Shown here: positions 18,924 through 27,492 of the stretch, piece after piece
Numbering within the stretch: the stretch's first letter is position 1
Layout of the letters: each line of letters opens with the position of its first letter
From: Candidatus Gastranaerophilales bacterium
GTDB lineage: Bacteria; Cyanobacteriota; Vampirovibrionia; Gastranaerophilales; Gastranaerophilaceae
Direction of reading: 5' to 3'
DNA: 64,000 nt
NCBI GenBank assembly: GCA_944322675.1
Contig: CALUPO010000004.1
Coordinates: 1-64,000, forward strand
Notes under the pieces: generated by a model
What the model saw: the letters and a program-made list of their open reading frames with translations, nothing else
What the model was told of the DNA's origin: nothing
Databases searched by the model: none
Made by a program: the position numbers and the translations under genes

Positions 18924-19886
18924 ATGAATGATAATGAAGTTAAATTCTGGTATGATACACACTACAAAGAGGGTAAAAAAGTCACTTATAAGAAATATAA
19001 TTTGAATATTGCCGGTTTAATGTTTTATCCTTCTAATTTTGATGAAAATAAAAAATATCCCTCAATTGTTGTGACACACCCGGGAGGAGGAGTCAAAGAG
19101 CAATGTTCATCACTTTATGCTTGGAATTTGGCTCAAAAAGGATATATTACACTTGCATTTGATGCAACTTATCAAGGAGAAAGCGAAGGTTATCCAAGAT
19201 ATTTAGAAGATCCGACTTCACGTGTTGAGGATATTAGAGCATCCATTGATTATCTTGTAACGTTGCCTTTTGTTGACGAAAACAAAATAGGTGCCATGGG
19301 TATTTGTGCAGGCGGTGGGTATACAATGAATGCAATTCAAACAGAAGCAAGAATAAAAGCAGCCGCAGGTATAAGCACATGGGATGTTGGTGACAGTGCA
19401 AAAAACGGTTTTCCCGGTGTCAATATTGATAATTTTATGCAAAAACTATTAAATGAAGTAGCCATTGCAAGGACGGATGAAGCACGTGGAAAAGCACCAA
19501 AATACTGGCATTATGTGCCTCAATCAGAAGATGAAATTGACGAAAATACTTCTGTTATTCAAAAAGAAGCATACGAATATTATCGAACAAATAGATGTTA
19601 TTATCCAACTTCTCATAATAAATATCTTGTTTCAAGCAATGATAAACTTGCTGGATGGGATGCTTTTGCACATATTGACACAGTTTCGCCAAGACCTTTA
19701 CTATTTATTGTAGGAAGCAATGCTGATACTTTGTATTTCACAAATGATGCCTATAGCCGTGCTTTAGAACCTAAAGAAATTTTTACAATTGAAGGTGCAA
19801 CACATATTGATCTTTATGATAAACCACAATACACTTCAAAAGTTGTTGAAAAATTAGGTGAATTTTTTGATAAATATATTAAATAA
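18924..19886 (+). CDS. Alpha/beta hydrolase, dienelactone-hydrolase-like
   Basis: A 320-residue cytosolic alpha/beta hydrolase. The oxyanion-side THPGGGVKEQ is followed by the nucleophile elbow GICAGGGY, in which the usual serine is cysteine (C128), as in dienelactone hydrolases. An acidic residue in GSNADTLY and the His in GATHIDLYD complete a likely triad. It resembles the exported hydrolase at 20524 throughout, so the two are paralogues. First gene of a plus-strand cluster with a good AAAGGAG site. Substrate unknown. Confidence 0.85.
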   Translation: MNDNEVKFWYDTHYKEGKKVTYKKYNLNIAGLMFYPSNFDENKKYPSIVVTHPGGGVKEQCSSLYAWNLAQKGYITLAFDATYQGESEGYPRYLEDPTSRVEDIRASIDYLVTLPFVDENKIGAMGICAGGGYTMNAIQTEARIKAAAGISTWDVGDSAKNGFPGVNIDNFMQKLLNEVAIARTDEARGKAPKYWHYVPQSEDEIDENTSVIQKEAYEYYRTNRCYYPTSHNKYLVSSNDKLAGWDAFAHIDTVSPRPLLFIVGSNADTLYFTNDAYSRALEPKEIFTIEGATHIDLYDKPQYTSKVVEKLGEFFDKYIK

Positions 19887-19921
19887 ACATAAATATTTTA
19901 AATCATTGAAAGGATCTAAAA

Positions 19922-20521
19922 ATGAATGATAATGAAATAAATATAACTATAGATGAATTTTATAAACATATGAATGAAGGGAAAATTGTTGAAGGCGGGA
20001 CAAATATGTGTTTATATTTTGACAAATTAAGTCAAGAGGCTTTAAAAATAACAACACAATTAAACAACAAATACCATGAACCTTTAGAAATTGTTGAAAT
20101 TTTTTCAAAATTGACCGGAAAAGAAGTTGATAAATCTTTTAGACTTTTCCCACCTTTTTATACAGATTGTGGAAAAAATATAATGATTGGAAAAAATGTT
20201 TTTATAAATGCAAATTGTATGTTTCAAGATCAAGGAGGAATAACAATAGGCGACGGATGTTTTATAGGTCACAATGTTATAATAACAACTTTAAACCATG
20301 CATTTGAACCTTCAAAAAGACAATCAATGCAGCCAAAAGCCGTTAAAATAGGTAAAAATGTATGGATTGGAGCAAACGTTACAATTGTTCCCGGTATAAC
20401 AATAGGTGATAATTCTATAATAGGTGCCGGAAGTGTTGTTGTTAAAAGTATTCCTTCTAATGTCGTTGCTTGCGGAAACCCTTGTATAGTTAAAAAGTAT
20501 ATTGAATGTGAGGAAAATTAA
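19922..20521 (+). CDS. Hexapeptide-repeat O-acetyltransferase (LacA/Maa-like)
   Basis: A 199-residue left-handed beta-helix acetyltransferase. It has an N-terminal helical cap, then hexapeptide repeats and the catalytic His in TTLNHAFEP. The terminal repeats IGANVTIVPGITIGDNSIIGAGSVV and the ACGNPC end are typical of maltose/galactoside acetyltransferases. It would transfer acetyl from acetyl-CoA to a sugar or similar hydroxyl. It sits 35 bp after the hydrolase and 2 bp before the next gene, so it belongs to this transcription unit. Confidence 0.9.
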   Translation: MNDNEINITIDEFYKHMNEGKIVEGGTNMCLYFDKLSQEALKITTQLNNKYHEPLEIVEIFSKLTGKEVDKSFRLFPPFYTDCGKNIMIGKNVFINANCMFQDQGGITIGDGCFIGHNVIITTLNHAFEPSKRQSMQPKAVKIGKNVWIGANVTIVPGITIGDNSIIGAGSVVVKSIPSNVVACGNPCIVKKYIECEEN

Positions 20522-20523
20522 AA

Positions 20524-21564
20524 ATGTTTAATAAAATATTATTATTATTTATTTTTGTATTCATTATGGTTATAGGAGGAATAAATATGGTAAATGCAAA
20601 AGATAATATCTGGGATAAAACGTTTAAAAAAAGTGAAGAAGTTGATGTAAAAAAAGTGAGTTTTAAAAACAGATATGGTATAACACTTGTTGGTGATTTA
20701 TATACACCTAAAATAAAAACAGAAGAAAAAATGCCATCTATTGCAATTGCAGGTCCTTTTGGTGCAGTAAAGGAACAGGCATCAGGCTTATATGCACAGG
20801 AAATGGCAAAAAAAGGATTTATAACTTTAGCTTTTGACCCTTCATATACAGGTGAAAGCGTATCAGAACCGGGAAATGTTTCATCACCTGAGATAAATAC
20901 TGAAGATTTTAGTGCTGCTATTGACTTTTTAAGTAATGAAAAAAATGTAGACCCGCAAAGAATTGGTGTTATAGGAATTTGCGGATTTGGTGGTTTTGCT
21001 TTAAATGCCTGTGCTATTGATACACGTATTAAAGCAGCTGCAACCATAACTATGTATGATATGACAAGAGTGACAGCAAATGGCTATTTTGATTCAATGG
21101 ATGAAAATGCACGGTATGAATTAAAAAAATCGTTAAATGAACAAAGAACAATTGATTTTAAAAACGGAACTTACGCAAAAGCTCAAGGTTTACCGGAAAA
21201 ACTTAAAGGTGATGAACCTCAATTTGTGAAGGATTATTATGATTATTACAAAACAAAAAGAGGATTTCATAAACGGTCTATAAATTCAAACGGAAACTGG
21301 AATAAAACGTCATCTCTTGCCTTAATAAATATGCCTATTTTAGCTTATAGCGGCGAAATAAAAAATCCGGTTTTGTTAATCCACGGAGAAAAAGCTCATA
21401 GTCTTTATTTTAGTCAGGATACATTTAAAAAACTTAAAGGAGATAATAAAGAACTTTTTATTGTAAAAGATGCAAATCATGTTGATTTATATGACAATTT
21501 TGAAAAAATACCTTTTGATAAACTTGAAAACTTTTTTACAAAATATTTAAAGGAGGATAAATAA
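20524..21564 (+). CDS. Exported alpha/beta hydrolase, paralogue of 18924 gene
   Basis: A 346-residue alpha/beta hydrolase with an N-terminal signal peptide (hydrophobic about 5-22, then NMVNAKD). The nucleophile elbow is GICGFGGF with C153; DANHVDLYD supplies the likely catalytic His. It shares with the 18924 protein the PFGAVKEQASGLYAQ-type block and the C-terminal end. The cytosolic and exported copies imply related substrates on both sides of the membrane. The next gene begins inside its stop region (1-nt overlap), so translation is coupled. Confidence 0.85.
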   Translation: MFNKILLLFIFVFIMVIGGINMVNAKDNIWDKTFKKSEEVDVKKVSFKNRYGITLVGDLYTPKIKTEEKMPSIAIAGPFGAVKEQASGLYAQEMAKKGFITLAFDPSYTGESVSEPGNVSSPEINTEDFSAAIDFLSNEKNVDPQRIGVIGICGFGGFALNACAIDTRIKAAATITMYDMTRVTANGYFDSMDENARYELKKSLNEQRTIDFKNGTYAKAQGLPEKLKGDEPQFVKDYYDYYKTKRGFHKRSINSNGNWNKTSSLALINMPILAYSGEIKNPVLLIHGEKAHSLYFSQDTFKKLKGDNKELFIVKDANHVDLYDNFEKIPFDKLENFFTKYLKEDK

Positions 21565-22022
21565 TGAAGAAAAAAACGTTATTATTTTTATTGGCAATGG
21601 TAATTATAGGAGGCAATTTTGTTATGTCAAAAGAATTAAATCAACCTTTTGAAAAAGGTGAAATAAATCCTTATAGTAAATTTTTTACAGGTACAACATA
21701 CTTAAAAAGACTTGTTGAAAAGGATGACATTTGGAACTCATCAATAGCAAATGTGACTTTTGAAAAAGGTGCAAGAACAAACTGGCATAAACATTCAGGC
21801 GGTCAAATTCTTCTTGTTCTTGCAGGTGAAGGAAGATATCAAGAAAAGGGTAAACCTGTTCAAATCCTTAAAAAAGGTGATGTAGTTAAAATCCCGCCAA
21901 ATGTAGAACACTGGCACGGTGCTTCAAGTGAAAGCGAGTTTTCTCATATTTCCATTGAACCCAATATACCTAATAATGAAACAACATGGCTTGAACCTGT
22001 TACAGATGAACAATATAAATAA
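21564..22022 (+). CDS. Exported cupin-domain protein
   Basis: A 152-residue cupin with a signal sequence (residues about 4-20). Metal-binding cupin motif 1 is visible as NWHKHSGGQILLVLAGEGRYQ, in which the His residues and a Gln replace part of the usual HxH-E set; motif 2 contains PPNVEHWHGA. A very good AAGGAGG site precedes the ATG, which overlaps the upstream stop. Probably acts outside the cytoplasm with its neighbours. Substrate unknown. Confidence 0.85.
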   Translation: MKKKTLLFLLAMVIIGGNFVMSKELNQPFEKGEINPYSKFFTGTTYLKRLVEKDDIWNSSIANVTFEKGARTNWHKHSGGQILLVLAGEGRYQEKGKPVQILKKGDVVKIPPNVEHWHGASSESEFSHISIEPNIPNNETTWLEPVTDEQYK

Positions 22023-22048
22023 AATGAGGAAATTGAGGAAAATATTTT

Positions 22049-22894
22049 ATGGTTAAAAAAATATTAGCGTTATTTTTTATAATTTTTATTGTTCAAAATT
22101 ATACTCAAGCAAAAATAGTAAAAAATAAGGAAAAAAATATGACACGTGAAGAAATATGTAAAGATAATTATAAAATACTCTTTAAGGGTGAAGCTTTACA
22201 AAATAATGGCGACGATCCTGAAATGATGATGATACTTCAAAAATATATTTTTGGAGAAATTTTTACAATAGGAGAACTTGATATTAAGCTTAGAGAAATG
22301 ATAACAATAACTTCACTTACCGTTCAGCAAACCCTTCCTCAATTGAAAGCACACATAAATGGTGCTTTAAATGCAAATGCAACCCCGCTTGAAATAAGGG
22401 AAGTTATTTATCAGTGTGCTCCTTTTATAGGTTTTCCAAAGACATTGAATGCTCTTGGAGTTTTAAATGAAGTTTTTAAAGAAAAAGGAATAAAAACACC
22501 ACTAGAGGATGCTTCTACAGTCAATGAAAAAGAACGTTATCAAAAAGGTCTTTCCATTCAAGCTCCATTATATGGAGATGAAATAAAAAAAGCACTATCA
22601 AATCTTCCAAATGATATGGGAGATGACGTTTCAAGATTTTTAACCGAAGTTGGATTTGGCGATTTTTATACACGTGATGGACTTGACTTAAAAACAAGGG
22701 AACTTTTAATTTTAAGTATTCTTGTTACACAAGGTAATTATAACACTTTAAAAAGTCATATAAAAGGTAATTTGAAAGCAGGAAATTCAAAAGAACAAAT
22801 AACTGCAACAATAATACAATGTTTACCTTATGTTGGATTCCCAAATACAATATCTGCACTTAAAACTTTAAAAGAAGTGTTAAATGAAAAATAA
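22049..22894 (+). CDS. Exported tandem carboxymuconolactone-decarboxylase-like protein
   Basis: A 281-residue protein with a signal peptide (hydrophobic about 4-20, NYTQAK) and two copies of the CMD/AhpD fold. The repeats share a signature: LKAHINGALNANATPLEIREV in the first and LKSHIKGNLKAGNSKEQI in the second, each followed by QC(A/L)P(F/Y)(I/V)GFP. The CxxC redox pair of AhpD is absent, so a peroxidase role is unlikely and the gamma-CMD type fits better. CMD proteins often sit next to cupins, as here. Last gene of the cluster. Confidence 0.85.
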   Translation: MVKKILALFFIIFIVQNYTQAKIVKNKEKNMTREEICKDNYKILFKGEALQNNGDDPEMMMILQKYIFGEIFTIGELDIKLREMITITSLTVQQTLPQLKAHINGALNANATPLEIREVIYQCAPFIGFPKTLNALGVLNEVFKEKGIKTPLEDASTVNEKERYQKGLSIQAPLYGDEIKKALSNLPNDMGDDVSRFLTEVGFGDFYTRDGLDLKTRELLILSILVTQGNYNTLKSHIKGNLKAGNSKEQITATIIQCLPYVGFPNTISALKTLKEVLNEK

Positions 22895-22916
22895 ACTATA
22901 ATAAAAATATTTTAGC

Positions 22917-23050
22917 GTCCTCCGGATGGGGCAGCTTTGTTTCACGATTTTTTAAAAAATACTAAACAATTGTAGAATAAAGTCAGCAAATGTAACCCAT
23001 ACGCAGGCACGAACAATTATTTTTTAAGAATTATTTAAAATTAATTTAAT
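22917..23050 (+). repeat. Short interspersed repeat unit, copy 1
   Basis: A 134-nt unit beginning GTCCTCCGGATGGGGC and ending in an AT-rich stretch. It is almost identical to the adjacent unit 23051-23184 and shares its first 20 nt with all units at 62538-63557. It contains AACCCATACGCAG, the reverse complement of the closing segment of the long units. No open frame of note. Confidence 0.85.
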
Positions 23051-23184
23051 GTCCTCCGGACGGGGCAACTTTGTTTCACGATTTTTTAAAAAATACTAAA
23101 CAGTCGTAGAATAAAGTCAATAAATGTAACCCATACGCAGGCACAAACAATTATTTTTTAAGAATTATTTAAAAATATTTTAAT
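23051..23184 (+). repeat. Short interspersed repeat unit, copy 2
   Basis: The second, directly repeated 134-nt unit, again opening with GTCCTCCGGACGGGGC. It differs from copy 1 at a handful of positions. The tandem arrangement suggests recombinational duplication. Confidence 0.85.
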
Positions 23185-23570
23185 GTCTTCCAGACAGGGT
23201 TACTTTTGAAGCCAAAAGTAACCAAAACCTTTCAACCCACTTGATTGTCACAGCTGTGCTAAATTCAACCCAAACAGCCTTAACTCGTGCACAATGTGCA
23301 CTCAAACAAAAGGCTGTCTTACAATGTTTCATTAAGCGGATTTCCGGACGGGCGAAGTCCCGGGGAGCGAAAAGCCGAAGCCGGCAGCACGAAGTGCGAC
23401 AGACGAAGTGCTTTGAGCTTGAAGGAAATTCAAGACAGCACTGCTTGTTCCAATCTGCGTATGGGTTGTCATTGTTGCTCTCATTCTCCAACTTTTTTAT
23501 TCTCACTTTTTCTAAAGGAAGAGGGCGGGGGTGAGGGTGTCAAAATTGTTAAACTTCAACAAATTATAAA
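23185..23570 (+). repeat. Long structured repeat unit with GC-rich insert and G-rich tail
   Basis: The unit opens with GTCTTCCAGAC, a small hairpin with compensatory changes relative to GTCCTCCGGAC elsewhere. An 11-bp stem follows (GGTTACTTTTG at 23198, CAAAAGTAACC at 23213), then a closing helix CAACCCA/TGGGTTG (23233 and 23462). The internal stem is ACAGCCTT/AAGGCTGT (23274, 23310) around GTGCAC-AAT-GTGCAC. Unlike the copies at 62824 and 63165 it has about 100 nt of GC-rich extra hairpins (about 23330-23440). The tail after 23469 is G-rich (GAGGGCGGGGGTGAGGG). Small open frames here are repeat-derived. Together with the two short units it fills the whole 22895-23605 gap. Confidence 0.8.
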
Positions 23571-23605
23571 ATTATATTTTATAAAAATTTAAACTTTTAC
23601 TTCAT

Positions 23606-24565
23606 TTACCCCTGATTAAAATTACACAATACTTTGATTGCCGTTTTTACATCAACTGATATTTGATTTTTTAGTTCATCAATATTATTAAATTTTCTCT
23701 CACCGCGTATTCTTTTTACAAATTTCACTTTAATATTTTTATTATAAATATCACAATTAAAATTTAAAATATGCACTTCACATAAAGGTTCGTTATTTTT
23801 ATCATTTATTGTAGGCTTTAATCCAAAATTTAAAACGCCATAGTATAAATTATTTTCAACTTCAACCTGTACTGCATAAACTCCATAAGGAATTAAAATT
23901 ATATTTTCTTTATATAAAAAATTGGCGGTTGGATAATTTATAGTTCGACCAATTTTATTTCCGGAAATAACTTTACCTTCAATATAAAAATTATAAGAAA
24001 GCATTTTATTAGCTTCTTCAATGTTGCCTTTATTTAACATTTCACGAATTAAAGATGAACTTACAATTTCACTTTCAATTTTAAACGGCTCAATCTTATC
24101 ATATATATAACCAAAGTTATTTTCATTAATTTTTAACTTATCACAGTTTCCTTCTCTATTATGACCAAAATAATGATTAAAACCTGTTGTTATATATCGA
24201 GGTTCAAAATTATTTATCAAAATATCTTTAATATACCTATAATAATCAAGATTTAAAAAGTAATCATTAAAGTCGTAAATGAAACAATAATCAACATTTA
24301 AATTTTCAATATGTCTTAACCGGTCATTAATATCAAGAATATATTGTGGAGTAACTTTATTAATAAAACATTTAGGATGATTTGTAAACGTTAAAACAGC
24401 ACTTTTTAATTTATTTTCTTTTGCTTTTTCAACACAAGTCCCTATAACTTTTTTATGCCCTAAATGCACACCATCAAAAAAACCAAGTGCAAGTGAAAGA
24501 TTTTTATATTTTTTTTCTTTAATATTAAAATAATTATAAAATACTTTTAACTTATTTAATTTCAT
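23606..24565 (-). CDS. ribF: Bifunctional riboflavin kinase / FAD synthetase
   Basis: A 319-residue RibF that makes FMN and then FAD. The N-terminal adenylyltransferase domain has GFFDGVHLGHKKVI, TFTNHP and GFNHYFGHNREGN, and SSSLIREML. The C-terminal flavokinase domain has GKVISGNKIGRTINYPTANF and GVLNFGLKPTI. The frame extends to 24616, but the ATG at 24565 overlaps the last 14 nt of the DUF1292 gene, gives the normal family length and suggests coupled translation. Last gene of a minus-strand run from 27246. Confidence 0.93.
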   Translation of the reverse strand: MKLNKLKVFYNYFNIKEKKYKNLSLALGFFDGVHLGHKKVIGTCVEKAKENKLKSAVLTFTNHPKCFINKVTPQYILDINDRLRHIENLNVDYCFIYDFNDYFLNLDYYRYIKDILINNFEPRYITTGFNHYFGHNREGNCDKLKINENNFGYIYDKIEPFKIESEIVSSSLIREMLNKGNIEEANKMLSYNFYIEGKVISGNKIGRTINYPTANFLYKENIILIPYGVYAVQVEVENNLYYGVLNFGLKPTINDKNNEPLCEVHILNFNCDIYNKNIKVKFVKRIRGERKFNNIDELKNQISVDVKTAIKVLCNFNQG

Positions 24566-24857
24566 CGTCAACTTGTAAAGCTTCCATATAATCGACAACT
24601 TCTTCAAATTCATCATCGTCTTCTATAACTTCAAAAGAATATTCATCATTATCTTCAACAAGTTTCATCAAAGCGACCTCTCCTTCTTCAATGTCATCTA
24701 AAGGTGAAGTTGGTTTTAAAAGCCCATATTCATTTGAATTATATTCAATAATATCCAAAAGCTCAAATTTTATAAGATTGCCATCTTCATCCAAAACTTC
24801 AATTATTTTATTTTGGATATCATCTTGATTTTTGTTTTTTTCATTGTCTTTTTTCAT
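24552..24857 (-). CDS. DUF1292-family acidic protein
   Basis: A 101-residue, strongly acidic protein of the DUF1292 (YrzB) type: VLDEDGNLIKFELLDIIEYN followed by YGLLKP and EVALMKLVED. An ORF start at 24911 would overlap yqgF; the ATG at 24857 lies 2 bp after the yqgF stop and has AAAGGA upstream. In many bacteria this family is found next to yqgF, as here. Its molecular function is not known. Confidence 0.85.
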   Translation of the reverse strand: MKKDNEKNKNQDDIQNKIIEVLDEDGNLIKFELLDIIEYNSNEYGLLKPTSPLDDIEEGEVALMKLVEDNDEYSFEVIEDDDEFEEVVDYMEALQVDDEIK

Positions 24858-24859
24858 CT

Positions 24860-25303
24860 TTATATTTTTCCTTTCCCAAACTGGTTCAAATAACTTTCCA
24901 AAATTATGCATGCACTTGTTTTATCAATAATTCCTTTATTATTTTTTTTTGAATATTTAACCTTTTTAAACTTAAGAATATCCTCTGCCTGAGAACTTGT
25001 CAAACGTTCATCCATAAAATCTATTTTATATGGATACTCATTAAAAAGAGCGGCAAATTTTTTTACATATTTTACCATTTCACCTTCATCACCATTCATA
25101 TGATAAGGAAGACCAAAAACTATTTTACATACATTATTTTCATCCGCTATCTTAACTATATCTAAAACAGCAGCTTTATGTGATTTATTAATTAAGACAA
25201 GAAATGTTTGTGAAGCAAAAAGCTTAAAAGGGTCACTTAAAGCAACACCTATTCTTTTTGTGCCCACATCAATTGCCATTATTCTTTTTAAGTCATTTTC
25301 CAT
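24860..25303 (-). CDS. yqgF: RuvX/YqgF-family RNase H-fold nuclease
   Basis: A 147-residue YqgF protein: IMAIDVGTKRIGVALSDP with the first catalytic Asp (D12), VFGLPYHMNG, FMDERLTSSQAE with the catalytic Glu, and GIIDKTSACIILESY with the last acidic residue. The family acts in pre-16S rRNA processing or as a Holliday-junction resolvase. Its ATG overlaps the end of the upstream helical-repeat gene by 16 nt. Confidence 0.92.
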   Translation of the reverse strand: MENDLKRIMAIDVGTKRIGVALSDPFKLFASQTFLVLINKSHKAAVLDIVKIADENNVCKIVFGLPYHMNGDEGEMVKYVKKFAALFNEYPYKIDFMDERLTSSQAEDILKFKKVKYSKKNNKGIIDKTSACIILESYLNQFGKGKI

Positions 25304-26946
25304 GTTGTCTCGATTTCATTTAATATTTTATCTACAATTTTTATATCTATTTTTTTCAATTTTTCATTTTGTTTATTTTTAAGAAAAAATATGTTTAATG
25401 TTTTTTTGCTGTCAACTAAATCATTTTCAACTTGTAAAAAATGTTGATAAATACTTTTTTTATACAAAACTTTTATAAAATTGTCAAATAAAAAACCATT
25501 GTTTTCAATACATAAACTATAAAGTGCCAATGCTATTTCAAAATTTTCTTCTTTATAAAGTAAAGCTGAGATTTTTAAACGATTTTTAATTAATTCTTTA
25601 AAATCAAAATAAAAAACACTTTCAAAATAATCAAATGCAACATCAATATTTTGTGTTTCATAAATTTTATCAACAACATCCTTTAGATTTTCAACTTGTC
25701 TTGTGGTAAAAAACCATTTTTTTATAAAAGGTAAAGCAAAAATAGAATTTAAATCGTTATTATCAAGACTTTTAGCATCATCGCTAAATTCTTTATCAAT
25801 TATTGAAATAATAGAGCAATTTTCATCATATTTTTCATTATCATTATATGTTAAAGGACTAAAACATAAAAATTCATATGGAATTACATTATCTTTTTGA
25901 AAATTTATATTTTTATAATAATTAATAATTGGTTTTAAATAAGCACAATCGAGTTTAATCTGTTCATCTTTTTTTGAAAATTTTGTAACTATCTTTAAAA
26001 AATCCTCTTTTACAATTTGTGAAAAACCAAAGCATCCTGTAATTCCACAATTATCATTGGCAACAAAAGCCATCATTTGAATTTTGCCGCTTGATTTAAT
26101 AATACGTGAAACAATAACACCAACATTGCCTTCTCCATCCGGATAGGTCATCCATAAAGGTTCTAAAACAGTATCTTCAACAATAATTTTATTTATATTT
26201 CTTACTTTAGATAAATCTATTCTTGCAAAATTGTATTCTTTTAATATTCTTTTAGCAATGGAAATAACTTTTTGACTTTTTGAATATTGCAACAAAAAAA
26301 CAATTGGTTCATAAGCAAGGGGTGATTTATATTTATTAAAAATATCGAGAATATAACATAAAATATCCTCATCTTTTTCAATATAAATAATATTTTGAAT
26401 TAAATTAACAATTAAGTCACTATTATGATCTTCCATAAGTGAATCAAGAAGCAAAAGTTTTTCATCCTGTCCAAGTGAGCAAAAAAAGTCAAGAAAATCA
26501 ACCTTTGACTCAGGATGAACCATAGCGGAATTTAAAAGTTTTATTGTATCTTCATTAATAACCCTTGAAGGGTCATCAAAAAAAGTTTGATAATCATCAT
26601 AAGATAACGCCTTGCCAAGACCTGCAAGTATTTCAAGAATCATACTTTTCTTAGAATCACTTACATTTTTATTTCTTAAAACTTCAAAAAGTTTATTTTC
26701 AAGCATTTGAGAATCAATAGCATTTAAAAGCAAAGTTGTTATAATCGCTATATTTGATTGACTATTTGTAGTTAAAAGTTCTTTCATTAAAATTTCACAA
26801 ACAACATTATCCTTATTAAATGATTTAATTTGAGAAATTATATCATTTATATCAGGATAATTTAAATTACTTTGAAATTTCAAACTTTCAATAATACTTA
26901 AAATAATGCTTCTTATTTGAAGTTTGGATAAATTTTTATTTTCCAT
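25288..26946 (-). CDS. Helical-repeat (HEAT-like) protein, unknown
   Basis: A 552-residue soluble protein. Residues about 60-250 show HEAT/ARM-like helical pairs (LFEVLRNKNVSDSKKSMILEI, VDFLDFFCSLGQDEKLLLLDSL). A central segment around 260-400 looks alpha/beta (WMTYPDGEGNVGVIVSRIIK). The C-terminal part is helical again and may be TPR-like (YKEENFEIALALYSLCIENN). It lies 9 bp after the ClpX-type zinc finger gene and overlaps yqgF, so all are one operon. A scaffold role is plausible; no catalytic motif seen. Confidence 0.8.
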   Translation of the reverse strand: MENKNLSKLQIRSIILSIIESLKFQSNLNYPDINDIISQIKSFNKDNVVCEILMKELLTTNSQSNIAIITTLLLNAIDSQMLENKLFEVLRNKNVSDSKKSMILEILAGLGKALSYDDYQTFFDDPSRVINEDTIKLLNSAMVHPESKVDFLDFFCSLGQDEKLLLLDSLMEDHNSDLIVNLIQNIIYIEKDEDILCYILDIFNKYKSPLAYEPIVFLLQYSKSQKVISIAKRILKEYNFARIDLSKVRNINKIIVEDTVLEPLWMTYPDGEGNVGVIVSRIIKSSGKIQMMAFVANDNCGITGCFGFSQIVKEDFLKIVTKFSKKDEQIKLDCAYLKPIINYYKNINFQKDNVIPYEFLCFSPLTYNDNEKYDENCSIISIIDKEFSDDAKSLDNNDLNSIFALPFIKKWFFTTRQVENLKDVVDKIYETQNIDVAFDYFESVFYFDFKELIKNRLKISALLYKEENFEIALALYSLCIENNGFLFDNFIKVLYKKSIYQHFLQVENDLVDSKKTLNIFFLKNKQNEKLKKIDIKIVDKILNEIETTWKMT

Positions 26947-26955
26947 ATTTTTTAT

Positions 26956-27246
26956 CTAGTTTACCATATCCCAAAATGTATCAAGAACTCTTTGAGCTTC
27001 ACGTGAAGGCAATTTATCTTCAAGAAGCAAATATTGAAGAGATATCATAGTGCACTCAGCACAAATATTCACCCCGGGGCCCTTAACCATTTTAACAACC
27101 TCAGTATTTGGACGATTGCAAAAACTACAATATATAGGTCCATTATCATCTTTACTTCGAAACTTATCCTGTTTTTTATCCTTGAAACGACTGGCTTTAT
27201 TATGTTTTTTGCCAATTAAGGAAATAACTTTGTCATCACTATCCAT
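26956..27246 (-). CDS. Stand-alone ClpX-type zinc-binding domain protein
   Basis: A 96-residue protein. A basic N-terminus is followed by a C4 zinc finger, IYCSFCNRPNTEVVKMVKGPG then ICAECTM, matching the ClpX N-terminal zinc-binding domain. The AAA+ motor of ClpX is absent, and the protein ends about 30 residues after the finger. It could deliver substrates to, or compete with, a full ClpX encoded elsewhere. First gene of the minus-strand operon that runs to ribF. Confidence 0.85.
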   Translation of the reverse strand: MDSDDKVISLIGKKHNKASRFKDKKQDKFRSKDDNGPIYCSFCNRPNTEVVKMVKGPGVNICAECTMISLQYLLLEDKLPSREAQRVLDTFWDMVN

Positions 27247-27363
27247 AATCTTATAATTATTCTCCTGTTAAATTGACTATAAATTTATTCTAAAAATATT
27301 GTAATATGAAATTAAACTAAACAATATAAAGTATTGTAACAAAATAACAAAAAGAGAGCAAAA

Positions 27364-27435
27364 ATGTTAAACTTTATAAATTTTTTGCCGATAGAAAAAA
27401 TATGGTTTCTGCTATTGTTTTATTTTTTCGCATAA
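27364..27435 (+). CDS. Possible 23-residue hydrophobic peptide
   Basis: ATG at 27364 preceded by AGAGAG 5-6 nt upstream. It encodes 23 residues (starts MLNFINFLPIEKIWF, then a Leu/Phe-rich end) that could span a membrane. It lies in the divergent gap 27247-27492 on the same strand as the R3H ATPase. Short AT-rich frames arise by chance, so this is only a candidate. Confidence 0.25.
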   Translation: MLNFINFLPIEKIWFLLLFYFFA

Positions 27436-27492
27436 TTTATGTAAAATAATTAATATATAAATATAAAGTAAATAGAATAAAAAAGGAAAAAT

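Noticed and set aside
20490-21047. 185-residue minus-strand frame
   Set aside because: Antisense to the exported hydrolase, which has a signal peptide, motif and start signal.
23180-23592. Overlapping frames on both strands of about 100 residues
   Set aside because: They lie wholly inside the first long repeat unit and its GC-rich insert, in three frames at once.
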